In this document: positions 36,357 through 44,564 of the stretch, in pieces | Numbering within the stretch: position 1 is the first letter of the stretch | Layout: each line of letters begins with the position of its first letter | The notes under the pieces: generated by a model | What the model was told of the DNA's origin: nothing | The model's input: the letters and a program-made list of their open reading frames with translations, nothing else | Databases searched by the model: none | NCBI RefSeq assembly: GCF_003339505.1 | Contig: NZ_QPIW01000030.1 | Span: forward strand, 1 to 64,000 | Length of the DNA: 64,000 nucleotides | Source of the DNA: Runella aurantiaca | GTDB taxonomy: Bacteria; Bacteroidota; Bacteroidia; Cytophagales; Spirosomataceae | Direction: 5' to 3' | Program-made: the position numbers and the translations under genes

Positions 36357-37136
36357 TTAAAAATCGGTATTTGCTTCGGTTATGTCCATTTTCTGAATCC
36401 ATATATTGCGGTAAAGCACGTCGTGGCCTTCGGCCTGTAATTTTAAGCCACCGGGCACGTCGGTAATGCCTTTGCCACCATCATTTCCCCCATCAATGCC
36501 CGAGTTCGGGCCGCCCCATACTTGACTGATGCGTTGGTTTTTGTGCACTTTTTTACCGTTAAAATAGATGGTTACCAACGGTTTTTCAACCAGTTTCCCA
36601 TCCTTAAAACGCGCCGCCCTAAACATAATATCGTAGGCGTTCCATTTACCTACGCCGTTATAAGCATAATAAGGAGAAGGCGTTTCGTTGATGACCGCCG
36701 CCATGCCGTGCGAGGTGGTATCACCGTCTAATACTTGAATTTCGTAGCGATTTTGGAGATACACACCGCTGTTGCCACCGGGTTTGCTAATGTAAAACTC
36801 CACATGAAGGCGAAAATCCTTGAATTTTTCTTTGGTCACAATATCCGCCGCGCCGTACTTTCCACCCGCGGCGGCAGGGTCATTGGTATTGACGGCCGTA
36901 CCCTTATCGACAGGGTCATTGACAATAAACCACTTGATGGGAAGCGTCGCCGCCAAACGTGGGCCATCCCAATACGTCCATTTTTCATCGAGCATTTTGC
37001 GCGACCCGTCAAAATACACCTCGGCTTTTTTGGGGGCTTTTACCCCGACTCCTACTTGGGCAATTGAGGGAAATGCTAAGCCAACCACAAGCATGGACCC
37101 AGCAAAAATGAACGATTTAGTGGCAATTTTATTCAT
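36357..37136 (-). CDS. Secreted DUF1080 (3-keto-disaccharide hydrolase-like) protein
   Basis: This is a 259-residue protein from ATG 37136 (MNKIATKSF...), which gives a proper signal peptide; an in-frame ATG at 37178 would add 14 residues ahead of it. The concanavalin-like DUF1080 fold is shown by FKDFRLHVEFYISKPGGNSGVYLQNRYEIQVLD, AYDIMFRAARF and DVPGGLKLQAEGHDVLYRNIWIQ. Family members bind or cleave oxidised glycosides. It is followed by its terminator; the DUF6454-like gene lies upstream on the same strand. Confidence 0.88.
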   Translation of the reverse strand: MNKIATKSFIFAGSMLVVGLAFPSIAQVGVGVKAPKKAEVYFDGSRKMLDEKWTYWDGPRLAATLPIKWFIVNDPVDKGTAVNTNDPAAAGGKYGAADIVTKEKFKDFRLHVEFYISKPGGNSGVYLQNRYEIQVLDGDTTSHGMAAVINETPSPYYAYNGVGKWNAYDIMFRAARFKDGKLVEKPLVTIYFNGKKVHKNQRISQVWGGPNSGIDGGNDGGKGITDVPGGLKLQAEGHDVLYRNIWIQKMDITEANTDF

Positions 37137-37201
37137 GAGAAAACAAGTTTTTGGGGGTGAAATACAACTATTTATCAAAGCAAGAAAAGGCTTATTCTAC
37201 T

Positions 37202-38083
37202 TCATTTTAAGTCGGTCTCGTACACAAACAGCGTCGAAGCGGCATCATCATCGGGCACAAAATAGCCGCGCAGACCCGTGACGGTTGATTCCATCCAAAA
37301 GGGATTGTTGGTCATGGGCGCACCCGTGGGCGACCACAGCAGCAACGGCACCTGAAACACCGGACGGTTGTCTTTCAAATCCACTACTTCCAAGCCCCCC
37401 AACGCAAAAGCCGCCGCGTCGGGAGCGGTTTTGTATTTTTTTAGCCCACCGCAAAGCATCTTGCGTTGTCCGATGTAGTGACAATCCTGATAATCAACGT
37501 AAAAGGCGGGATTATCTACCCGCAATTGCTTTGGAGAAACGGTAGTATTTGACGGCATTTCCCACTGATAAAAGCGACGAGAACCCCAACTAACCGCGTT
37601 GAGCGTATTGGCTTCGGTATCGTGGACGATGCCCCCAAGGTGATCATCCACGCGCATCACTTCGATGGCTTTCATCGTTTCAGGGTCGACTTTATAAATC
37701 ACTGCGCGACTGTCGGCGCGGTATTCTGCCACGGGAACCCAGATGTGTTTTCCGTCAAAATCTATCCCGCCAGGATGATACATTAAGCCCTCGCCCAAGG
37801 TAATGGAAGCGATTAATTTGCCCTTGGAGTCAAACTTAAAAAGGTGGCCGATGCCTGCGCCTCCGTCGTTGTTTTGCCGTTTGCGGGTGACTTCTACCGA
37901 ACTCAGGTAAAAATATTGGCCGATTTTGACCATTCCTTGGGGATGAAAACTCGGAAATTGAAGCCGAACCGAAGACGTTAATTTCCACGGCGAATCCGGG
38001 CGAAGTTGGGTTAGTTTTTCCACCAATTGTGCCTGTGCAAAAAGGTTAAAAAACAAGCCAAAGGTCAACACAAAGTACTTCAT
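37202..38083 (-). CDS. Secreted DUF6454-like beta-propeller protein
   Basis: This 293-residue protein has a signal peptide (ends FAQAQ). Repeated blade-like strands (GHLFKFDSKGKLIASITLGEGLMYHPGGIDFDGKHIWVPVAEY, AVIYKVDPETMKAIEVMRV) suggest a beta-propeller. The DUF6454 assignment is from recall of the family pattern and is tentative. No catalytic residues are recognised. It lies 65 bp upstream of the DUF1080 gene and is likely cotranscribed. Confidence 0.68.
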   Translation of the reverse strand: MKYFVLTFGLFFNLFAQAQLVEKLTQLRPDSPWKLTSSVRLQFPSFHPQGMVKIGQYFYLSSVEVTRKRQNNDGGAGIGHLFKFDSKGKLIASITLGEGLMYHPGGIDFDGKHIWVPVAEYRADSRAVIYKVDPETMKAIEVMRVDDHLGGIVHDTEANTLNAVSWGSRRFYQWEMPSNTTVSPKQLRVDNPAFYVDYQDCHYIGQRKMLCGGLKKYKTAPDAAAFALGGLEVVDLKDNRPVFQVPLLLWSPTGAPMTNNPFWMESTVTGLRGYFVPDDDAASTLFVYETDLK

Positions 38084-38191
38084 CGTATTTTTGAAAATGA
38101 AAGAATGAGTTGTTCTTAAAAGTAAATCAAGCCCTTATTCTTTGATTTGGATGGACATTATTAGAAAACATCCTGCGACAAAAGACAAAAA

Positions 38192-38221
38192 AAAGCCGCC
38201 CCTCAAGTGAAGGACGGCTTT
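38192..38221 (-). terminator. Terminator after the receptor-like gene
   Basis: AAAGCCG (38192-38198) and CGGCTTT (38215-38221) close a hairpin with further pairing inside. The plus A run 38187-38194 gives T on the minus strand. It lies about 150 bp after the end of the receptor-like gene. Confidence 0.7.
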
Positions 38222-38371
38222 CCGACGTTTTCTTAACCTAAACTAAAATCTTTATATGTATTTCCTGATTGTCGATACTGGCAAAAAAGGAAATGGTTAC
38301 AGTGAATGTCTACATTTTGTTTGTCGCTGGTCCAAAGCGGTTTTCAGTACTCCCCCTTCAACCCCTCTCCT

Positions 38372-40813
38372 TTACTGGCCGGAATTGGCCCGGTTACGCA
38401 AATCTTCGGTACTTGTGCTCCGTTGACGGGCGGCTTTAACATTTTGATTTCCAAATCGGTACGTAAACGATAAGCGTACTTGGCGACTTTCCCAGCGCGA
38501 ATTGACGCTGAAATTCAAGTCTTGGTATTTGACCGTTCCAGCAAAACGATTCAGGAAGAAAATATCCTGTACATTCAAACGCAACGATGCTTTCCGATTC
38601 CAAAGTGATTTGGCAAAACCAGCACTGATTTGCCCCTGTGCTTTGGCTTGGAGGATGTTGTACTGCGTTGGTGAATTCCAGAATCCGCTCAACTCCGCCG
38701 TGTAGCCCTTGGGAAGCGTAAAATTGTTGGTCACAAATACCGTCGCTCCAAATTGACCCAAATCCAAGTCGGCACCGTAGTAAAACGAGCGGTAACGGTT
38801 ATAAAACGCACTCACGTTGTTTTGCATTGTCCACCATTTACTGATGGTGACGGGAATACTAAACGTTGCGTTGTAACTATCTTGGTGGTCAAGGTTTTCG
38901 GTGGTTACGTAGGTTTTATTTTCCTCGGCAATCTGTTTAGGAATCTGGTCAGCAATGACGTCGTTGATGCGACTGTAGCCCAACGTGGTCGAAAACATCC
39001 CCTTAAATACGTGTGTCACCTGAAACGAATTGGTAAACTGCGGGCGCAAATTCGGGTTCCCTTGTTGGAACGTCAACGGATCTAAAAAGAACTGGAAAGG
39101 ATTCAAATTGCGGTAGTTCGGACGGTCGATGCGACGACTAAACGACACGTTCAACACGTTGTTGGTATCCAACTGACGCGACACAAACACACTGGGAAAC
39201 GCGTTGATGTAGTTGCGATCAACGATGCTGTTGAGCGTTACTGAATTTCCTTTTGAGTGCGTATGCTCCACGCGCAATCCCAACTGCAACTGTGTTTTTT
39301 TATCAAGTTTTGTGCTGTAATTGGAGTAAACCGCGTTGATATTTTCGGTGTATTTAAAACGATTAGAGCGCGAAGGGTCCAGAATCCACTGCTTATCCAC
39401 CTGCGTCTCAAAACGCATATCGTTGTCTGAATTTACCAAACTACTTTTGGCACCGGCTTCAAATTTACCCTTTTTGAGGGGATGGATATAGTCAACTTTT
39501 GCGGCCGCAATACCGATGGTTGAAGGCATGATGTTGCGAACAATTTCTTTGCTCGTAAGCACATCTTTGGCGTCAAAATAATTGGTATTGAGGTCATTAC
39601 CAGAATTTCCGTCAAAAACCGAGTAGTCGGCATCGGCGCTCAATTCGCGTCCGTTCCCAAAATCATGTTTCAAATTGAGGTTGCCCGTGAAGTTATTCAA
39701 CTTATTATGGTTGAAAGCGTCGGTGGCAAAACGGCCCGTCAGCGTACGGTTTTTGTCATAAAAATCCGTGCTTGAAATTCCGTTCATTTTGAACTGATTC
39801 AAGAAGCCCGTTGCCAAGATGCCGACGGTGGTTTTCTTGGTCACAAAATAATCCACTCCCGCCCTAAAACTCAGGTTTTGGGGATTACCCACGCGGGGGC
39901 TGTTTTGGTCCAAGTAAGTAATTTGGTCTTTGTAAGCAATGGTCCGGTCGATGTCCTGCGTGTTTTGAAAACGGGCGTGGAAGAGGCTCACGTTGGCAAA
40001 TGAGTTGATTTTTGCTGTGCGGTGATTGAGACCAATCGAGCCGTTCAGTTTTTCGTATTTTCCCACTCCTGCGCTGAGGGTATAGTTTCCGTTGGTGCCG
40101 AAATTTTTGTTTTTCTTCAACACAATGTTAATCAAGCCCGAATTGCCCGCGGCGTCGTATTTGGCGGGTGGATTGGTAATCAACTCAATTTTTTCAACGT
40201 TGTCGCTGGGCATACTTTGGAGCATATTCATAAGGTCTTGCATCGAAATCTGCTGCAATTTCCCGTCAATCATCACCATCACTCCCTGACGGCCTTTCAA
40301 TTGCAAACGGTCATTTTGGCGGTCAATCGTAACACCCGGTGCTTTTTCCAACACTTCCAGGGCCGTTCCACCCGCCGACACAGCGCTGTTTTCAACGTTG
40401 ACCACCATCCGGTCAATCTGCTGTTCCACAAAAGGTTTCTTGGAAATCACCTTTACCTCGTCCAAGGTCTGCGAAGTTTCGGTCATCTGAAGTGCTGGCA
40501 CCTGAACGGTGGAAGCGGCGGCCGAAACCGCAAAGGGAGCCGAATACGTTTTTTGAAATCCAACCATGTTGGCTCCAATCAAGTAACTGCCCTCAGGCAC
40601 GTTTTCAACTTCATAATAACCCGTTTCGCTCGTGATGGCTCCTTTTACCAGTGTAGAGTCCTTTGCCTTGAGCAATAAAACCGTCGCAAATGGGAGGGCT
40701 TTTCCGTTTGTTTCACGGATTTCGCCCGATACTTTCCCCCGAACGGGGCTTTGGGCAAACATTGAAGTAGAAAGCAGCAACATAGCTGCAACCAAACTCG
40801 TAAAAGTTTTCAT
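38372..40813 (-). CDS. TonB-receptor-like outer-membrane barrel with N-terminal carboxypeptidase-type domain
   Basis: This 813-residue protein has a signal peptide (ends MFAQ). A carboxypeptidase-regulatory-like beta-sandwich follows (VRGKVSGEIRETNGKALPFATVLLLKAKDSTLVKGAITSETGYYEVENVPEGSY). Next come a plug-like part (GGTALEVLEKAPGVTIDRQNDRLQLKGRQGVMVMIDGK) and a long barrel ending SFTYRFGN before a charged tail. This is the OMP_b-brl_3 architecture. These proteins resemble TonB-dependent receptors but often lack a clear TonB box. The ligand is unknown. Tandem operator-like repeats lie upstream. Confidence 0.87.
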   Translation of the reverse strand: MKTFTSLVAAMLLLSTSMFAQSPVRGKVSGEIRETNGKALPFATVLLLKAKDSTLVKGAITSETGYYEVENVPEGSYLIGANMVGFQKTYSAPFAVSAAASTVQVPALQMTETSQTLDEVKVISKKPFVEQQIDRMVVNVENSAVSAGGTALEVLEKAPGVTIDRQNDRLQLKGRQGVMVMIDGKLQQISMQDLMNMLQSMPSDNVEKIELITNPPAKYDAAGNSGLINIVLKKNKNFGTNGNYTLSAGVGKYEKLNGSIGLNHRTAKINSFANVSLFHARFQNTQDIDRTIAYKDQITYLDQNSPRVGNPQNLSFRAGVDYFVTKKTTVGILATGFLNQFKMNGISSTDFYDKNRTLTGRFATDAFNHNKLNNFTGNLNLKHDFGNGRELSADADYSVFDGNSGNDLNTNYFDAKDVLTSKEIVRNIMPSTIGIAAAKVDYIHPLKKGKFEAGAKSSLVNSDNDMRFETQVDKQWILDPSRSNRFKYTENINAVYSNYSTKLDKKTQLQLGLRVEHTHSKGNSVTLNSIVDRNYINAFPSVFVSRQLDTNNVLNVSFSRRIDRPNYRNLNPFQFFLDPLTFQQGNPNLRPQFTNSFQVTHVFKGMFSTTLGYSRINDVIADQIPKQIAEENKTYVTTENLDHQDSYNATFSIPVTISKWWTMQNNVSAFYNRYRSFYYGADLDLGQFGATVFVTNNFTLPKGYTAELSGFWNSPTQYNILQAKAQGQISAGFAKSLWNRKASLRLNVQDIFFLNRFAGTVKYQDLNFSVNSRWESRQVRLSFTYRFGNQNVKAARQRSTSTEDLRNRANSGQ

Positions 40814-40850
40814 GGCTGTTGTTTAAAATGGCTGTTGTTAATTACTGCTT

Positions 40851-40858
40851 CAAAACTA
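40851..40858 (-). promoter_or_regulatory. Candidate -7 box for the receptor-like gene
   Basis: TAGTTTTG on the minus strand matches the Bacteroidota -7 form TAnnTTTG, about 40 bp upstream of the start codon. A 13-bp direct duplication around the start (ATGGCTGTTGTTT near 40812 and ATGGCTGTTGTTA near 40829) lies between it and the gene. Confidence 0.45.
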
Positions 40859-40891
40859 CGGTACTTTGCAATACAAGCTACCTTTTTTTAC

Positions 40892-40925
40892 ACAAGCGGT
40901 TTGATTTTTTGGACAAACGGTTTGA
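40892..40925. promoter_or_regulatory. Two direct repeats with 21-bp spacing (ACAARCGGTTTGA)
   Basis: ACAAGCGGTTTGA (40892-40904) and ACAAACGGTTTGA (40913-40925) start 21 bp apart, two helical turns. Each contains a near-palindrome (CAAACGGTTTG). They lie just upstream of the candidate -7 box and look like a tandem operator for the receptor-like gene. Confidence 0.45.
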
Positions 40926-40948
40926 AGGAGTCGTTTTGGATAAATTTT

Positions 40949-41001
40949 AGATTACAGGCAGCCAATGGGATACTTTAAGAATAGTTAACTGCCTGTAATC
41001 T
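40949..41001. repeat. 13-bp perfect inverted repeat with 27-bp loop
   Basis: AGATTACAGGCAG (40949-40961) is the exact reverse complement of CTGCCTGTAATCT (40989-41001). There is no adjacent T run, so it is not a standard terminator. It lies between the divergent receptor-like and TRIC-like genes. Confidence 0.7.
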
Positions 41002-41159
41002 CTTGCTTACTTTGTTTTCACGCTGCTAATTTCAGTGATAAGATGCATTCAAGTAGCTAAAGGTTGCATGAAGTGTAAAAAAAACTTCATGAAAGGTAAA
41101 AATTGGTTTCTCAATTAGGTTTCTCTTTATTTTGTGCATTCGTCAAATCAACCCCCGTT

Positions 41160-41771
41160 ATGCAGCTCCCTTACTATATTGATATGATTGGCGTATTGGT
41201 GTTTGCCATATCGGGTGCTTTGGCGGCTTCCGATAAGAAAATGTACCAAGACCTGTTCGGCGTCTTTTTTACGGGCTTTATCTCGGCCATCGGCGGCGGT
41301 ACCCTCCGCGACGTCACGCTGGGCGTGTATCCCTTGGCGTGGGTGAAAGACATGAATTACCTGATTTTCATTACGTTGGGGGTCATCATTACGGTCCTAT
41401 TCAAGCGCATCATTTTTCGGTTGCATAAAGTCATTTTTCTGCTCGACACCGTGGGCATCGGCGTCTACACGATTTTGGGCGTGCAAAAATCCCTGCAATA
41501 CGGCGTCAATCCTTTTGCAGCCATTATATTAGGAATGGTATCTGCTGTCTTTGGCGGCGTCATTCGCGACACCCTCATCAACGAACTACCGCTGATTTTT
41601 CAAAAAGAAATCTACGCTACGGCCTGCATGGCGGGGGCGGTTGTGTTTGTTTTACTGGATTACTACGATTTTCATTCGGATTGGAATGCGATTGGATGCG
41701 TATTATTGATTATTATTGTTCGGTTAATCGCGGTAAAGTACCGTTTGTCTTTGCCCAAAATTGACCTGTAA
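41160..41771 (+). CDS. TRIC-like cation channel (UPF0126) membrane protein
   Basis: This is a 203-residue protein from ATG 41160; a TTG 57 bp upstream is in frame but unlikely. It has the duplicated UPF0126 pattern: GVLVFAISGALAASDKK with GGGTLRD in the first half, and IGVYTILGVQKSLQYGVNPFAAIILGMVSAVFGGVIRD in the second. Seven membrane segments are expected. Homologs form trimeric potassium-conducting channels; some annotations call them glycine transporters. It ends 21 bp before the BASS-family gene and may be cotranscribed. Confidence 0.87.
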   Translation: MQLPYYIDMIGVLVFAISGALAASDKKMYQDLFGVFFTGFISAIGGGTLRDVTLGVYPLAWVKDMNYLIFITLGVIITVLFKRIIFRLHKVIFLLDTVGIGVYTILGVQKSLQYGVNPFAAIILGMVSAVFGGVIRDTLINELPLIFQKEIYATACMAGAVVFVLLDYYDFHSDWNAIGCVLLIIIVRLIAVKYRLSLPKIDL

Positions 41772-41792
41772 ATACCTGACCTCTTCCCTTTT

Positions 41793-42740
41793 ATGAAAGA
41801 ATCTTTAGCGGCGCTGGACTACATCCGCCTCGATTTTTCGGCCGAAAGCTCGGCCACCATCAACGTGGCGCTCGCGCTGATTATGTTTGGCGTAGCGCTG
41901 GAAATCAAACCCGAACATTTCAAAAACCTCATTCAAAATCCCCGACAACTCATTGCGGGCGTGTTGAGCCAAGCCATTTTATTGCCCGCCGCCACCTTTG
42001 GTCTGGTGATGGCCCTGGGCGACAATATCACCGTGGGCGTGGCCTTGGGGATGATTTTGGTGGCTGCCTGTCCGGGCGGCAATATTTCCAATTTCATCAC
42101 TTCCTTTGCCAAAGGCAACGTGGCGCTGGCCGTCAGCCTAACGGCCATCAGCACGATTTTGGCGGTGGTTATGACGCCCTTTAACTTTACATTCTGGGGC
42201 AACATGTACGCGCAGGCCAACTCACTCGTGCGGCCCATCGAACTCGACTGGCGGGAGTTGCTCAAATCGGTCATGATGATTTTGGGACTGCCAATGGCGC
42301 TCGGAATGCTCTGCTCGGTTTATTTGCCTCGCCTTGCGGAGCGCCTCATCAAACCCCTGCGGCAGGCTTCGTTGGTGTTTTTTATCGTTTTGGTGGTGGT
42401 GGCATTCACCAAAAATTTCGACATTTTCATCAATCACATCACCTACGTTTTTCTGTTGGTGCTGATTCACAACGGCATCGCGCTGGGCATCGGGTACCTG
42501 ACCGCGACCGTTTTTGGTCTTTCAGAAACCAACCGTCGCACGCTCAGCATCGAAACTGGCATCCACAACTCGGGCTTAGGACTCGCGCTGCTTTTTAACC
42601 CCGCCGTTTTTCCACCCGATTTGCCGCTGGGCGGCATGGCCATCGTGGCTGGTTGGTGGAGCATCTGGCACATTGTATCAGGCACGGCCTTGGCGTTTTA
42701 TTGGCAACGAAAAAGTACGTTGGTGGGTGTGAAGGATTAG
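41793..42740 (+). CDS. Bile-acid:sodium symporter (BASS) family transporter
   Basis: This 315-residue inner-membrane protein has about 9-10 hydrophobic segments. Family-typical crossover motifs are VAACPGGNISNFITSFAKGNVALAVSLTA (about residues 88-116) and IETGIHNSGLGLALLFNPAVFP (near 245-265), which provide the sodium sites. Bacterial members move organic anions such as pantoate or keto acids; the substrate is not deducible. Confidence 0.88.
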   Translation: MKESLAALDYIRLDFSAESSATINVALALIMFGVALEIKPEHFKNLIQNPRQLIAGVLSQAILLPAATFGLVMALGDNITVGVALGMILVAACPGGNISNFITSFAKGNVALAVSLTAISTILAVVMTPFNFTFWGNMYAQANSLVRPIELDWRELLKSVMMILGLPMALGMLCSVYLPRLAERLIKPLRQASLVFFIVLVVVAFTKNFDIFINHITYVFLLVLIHNGIALGIGYLTATVFGLSETNRRTLSIETGIHNSGLGLALLFNPAVFPPDLPLGGMAIVAGWWSIWHIVSGTALAFYWQRKSTLVGVKD

Positions 42741-42842
42741 GTTTGGGGGATTTTTTTATTGTGGGCAAGTTTCACAGACCCTAAACACAAGACATAATAC
42801 AAAAACCCAAACTTAGACTCACTTGAAAGGCTTTAAAATATT

Positions 42843-43604
42843 ATGACACCGAATACAAATATAAAATCATTAGGAGAATACATTGAGTTTATAAATCACC
42901 AAGAACATAGACAGATATCACAATGGTTTTATAGAGGTCATAGTGATAAGTCCTATGAGCTTGTTCCAAGTCTTTTTAGAGTTAACAGAACAGAATCTTG
43001 GGCAAACTGGGACAGAATAGAAGAATACATAACGAGACAATTCAAAGCAGAATCCAGACCATTCATTAAAACTATTCCAACAAATGAAATTGAATGGTTG
43101 ACAATGGCTCAACATTATGGTCTGCCAACAAGACTTCTAGACTGGTCAACAAATCCTTTAGTTGCCTTATATTTTGCCGTTGAGAATTATAAAAATAATA
43201 AAGATGCCAATGTCTGGTTATATGGGCTTATTTCAACTAATAATTGTTGGGAAGAAAGCACTTGGTTAGCAAAAAAAATTGATTTGTCAGGTGACATTTA
43301 TGAAAATATTATTTTCCCTTCTCATATTGACTCCCGTATTACAAATCAATCTGGTTGTTTTACAATTCACGAAATTCCTAAAGACAATAATCCTTTTATA
43401 CCCATAAATGAAAATCCAAGGATTTCTGTTGACACTTTCATAGAAATTACAATTGATAAGGACATAAAGAAGGATATATTAAACGAATTATATTATATTG
43501 GAATTCACCGTGGATTTATATATCCAGGACTTGAAGGTTTAACATCACGGCTAAAATTTGAAATTGAAACAACACATAATCGAACGACATTACAACCAGA
43601 ATAA
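42843..43604 (+). CDS. FRG-domain protein
   Basis: This 253-residue protein has the FRG domain: QWFYRGHSDKSYELVPSLFR near 27-46, MAQHYGLPTRLLDWSTNPLVALYFAV near 85-110 and GFIYPGLEGLTSRLKFEI near the C-terminus. FRG proteins are found in defence and mobile contexts; the biochemical activity is not established. It is strongly AT-rich relative to the transporters before it and the membrane protein after it, and stands alone, so it is likely acquired. Confidence 0.87.
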   Translation: MTPNTNIKSLGEYIEFINHQEHRQISQWFYRGHSDKSYELVPSLFRVNRTESWANWDRIEEYITRQFKAESRPFIKTIPTNEIEWLTMAQHYGLPTRLLDWSTNPLVALYFAVENYKNNKDANVWLYGLISTNNCWEESTWLAKKIDLSGDIYENIIFPSHIDSRITNQSGCFTIHEIPKDNNPFIPINENPRISVDTFIEITIDKDIKKDILNELYYIGIHRGFIYPGLEGLTSRLKFEIETTHNRTTLQPE

Positions 43605-43646
43605 AAAAAGGACTTATAAAGAATTTGTCGTAAGCTCCCATAATGG

Positions 43647-43740
43647 CACACGGATGACACTGATTCCTTTGGAAACACGGGTTTTCACGAATTAAATCCA
43701 TTTCAATCCGTGTTGGAACATTCGTTTTATCCGTGTTCTA
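43647..43740. repeat. Cluster of AACACGGAT-type words in both orientations
   Basis: CACACGGATGACAC (43647-43660), AACACGGGTTTTCACGAAT (near 43675) and, on the other strand, AACACGGATTGAAATGGAT (near 43714) and AACACGGATAAAACGAAT (near 43737) form a dyad-symmetric cluster. It is a dispersed-repeat type of element immediately after the FRG gene. Confidence 0.55.
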
Positions 43741-44005
43741 TTGGTCTGTGACAAATTGTTGATAATTCTGTAAAAAAATAGCATTGATTTGGCATAAGTA
43801 CGGCTGACACATGTAAACTCAATATTTGCAATTCTGTATAAATGTAGAGGAGACGTTTTCCAAATGCCCCGCCTCCGCCTAGTCCCCACTCCCCACAACA
43901 ATAGGGGTTAATCACCCAATACTTGTCATAGTTACGTACTTCAATAGCCATTGCAATCACTCTATTGGTTTACTCTAACCTTTAAAATCACCACTCTTTT
44001 ACCCA
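43741..44005. other. Gene-free stretch
   Basis: About 265 bp with a C-rich tract (CCCCGCCTCCGCCTAGTCCCC near 43865). A minus-strand open frame across it (43727-43960) shows no recognisable protein. I see no RNA or terminator. Confidence 0.4.
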
Positions 44006-44404
44006 ATGAATACGCAAAATCGGGCCATCAAACTCAGCATCATGTTTATTTTTTCGGCCGTGCTGGTGTTTCATTTTTTGATTCTTGCGGGCGTTATTCC
44101 TTACGAAAATACCTGGGGTGGGCGGCTCAAAAGCCACCAAGAAATGATTCAGTTTGAAACGATTTCGATTGCCGTCAACCTGTTTTTTATGTTTTTGGTG
44201 GCCGTGAAAGCAAAATGGCTAAAAATCAACTTCCCCGGTCGTTTGCTCACGGTGCTATTTTGGGGTATGTCGTTGATTTTTGCGGTTAATACCCTCGGCA
44301 ATCTCGTGGCAATCAATTCTTTAGAAAAATACATCGCCACGCCCATCACCCTGATTTTAAGCATCTTGACTGCCATCCTTGCGCGGGAGAAAGCATCCGC
44401 TTAA
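44006..44404 (+). CDS. Small four-helix membrane protein
   Basis: This 132-residue protein has four predicted membrane segments (LSIMFIFSAVLVFHFLIL, ISIAVNLFFMFLVAV, LLTVLFWGMSLIFAV, ITLILSILTAIL). Not recognised beyond that. Charged loops (GGRLKSHQEM) lie between. No operon partner is obvious. Confidence 0.7.
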   Translation: MNTQNRAIKLSIMFIFSAVLVFHFLILAGVIPYENTWGGRLKSHQEMIQFETISIAVNLFFMFLVAVKAKWLKINFPGRLLTVLFWGMSLIFAVNTLGNLVAINSLEKYIATPITLILSILTAILAREKASA

Positions 44405-44564
44405 GGGACATCGTTTTTCGTTGGCTAAAATTTGAGAAAGCATCGTTTTGACGCCCACTTTGCCGTGATTCATGTCAAAAAATGGGTTACTTTTGCAGCC
44501 GCATGTACCCGTATTTTTTTACATAAAACACCGAAACAATCATCCCAAAACCCATCGGCCGGCA

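Noticed and set aside
37137-37178. Upstream ATG extension of the DUF1080 gene
   Set aside because: It would place 14 polar residues before a well-formed signal peptide.
43727-43960. Minus-strand frame that looked like a possible transposase fragment
   Set aside because: No DDE or other motif could be found, and part of it lies in a repeat cluster.
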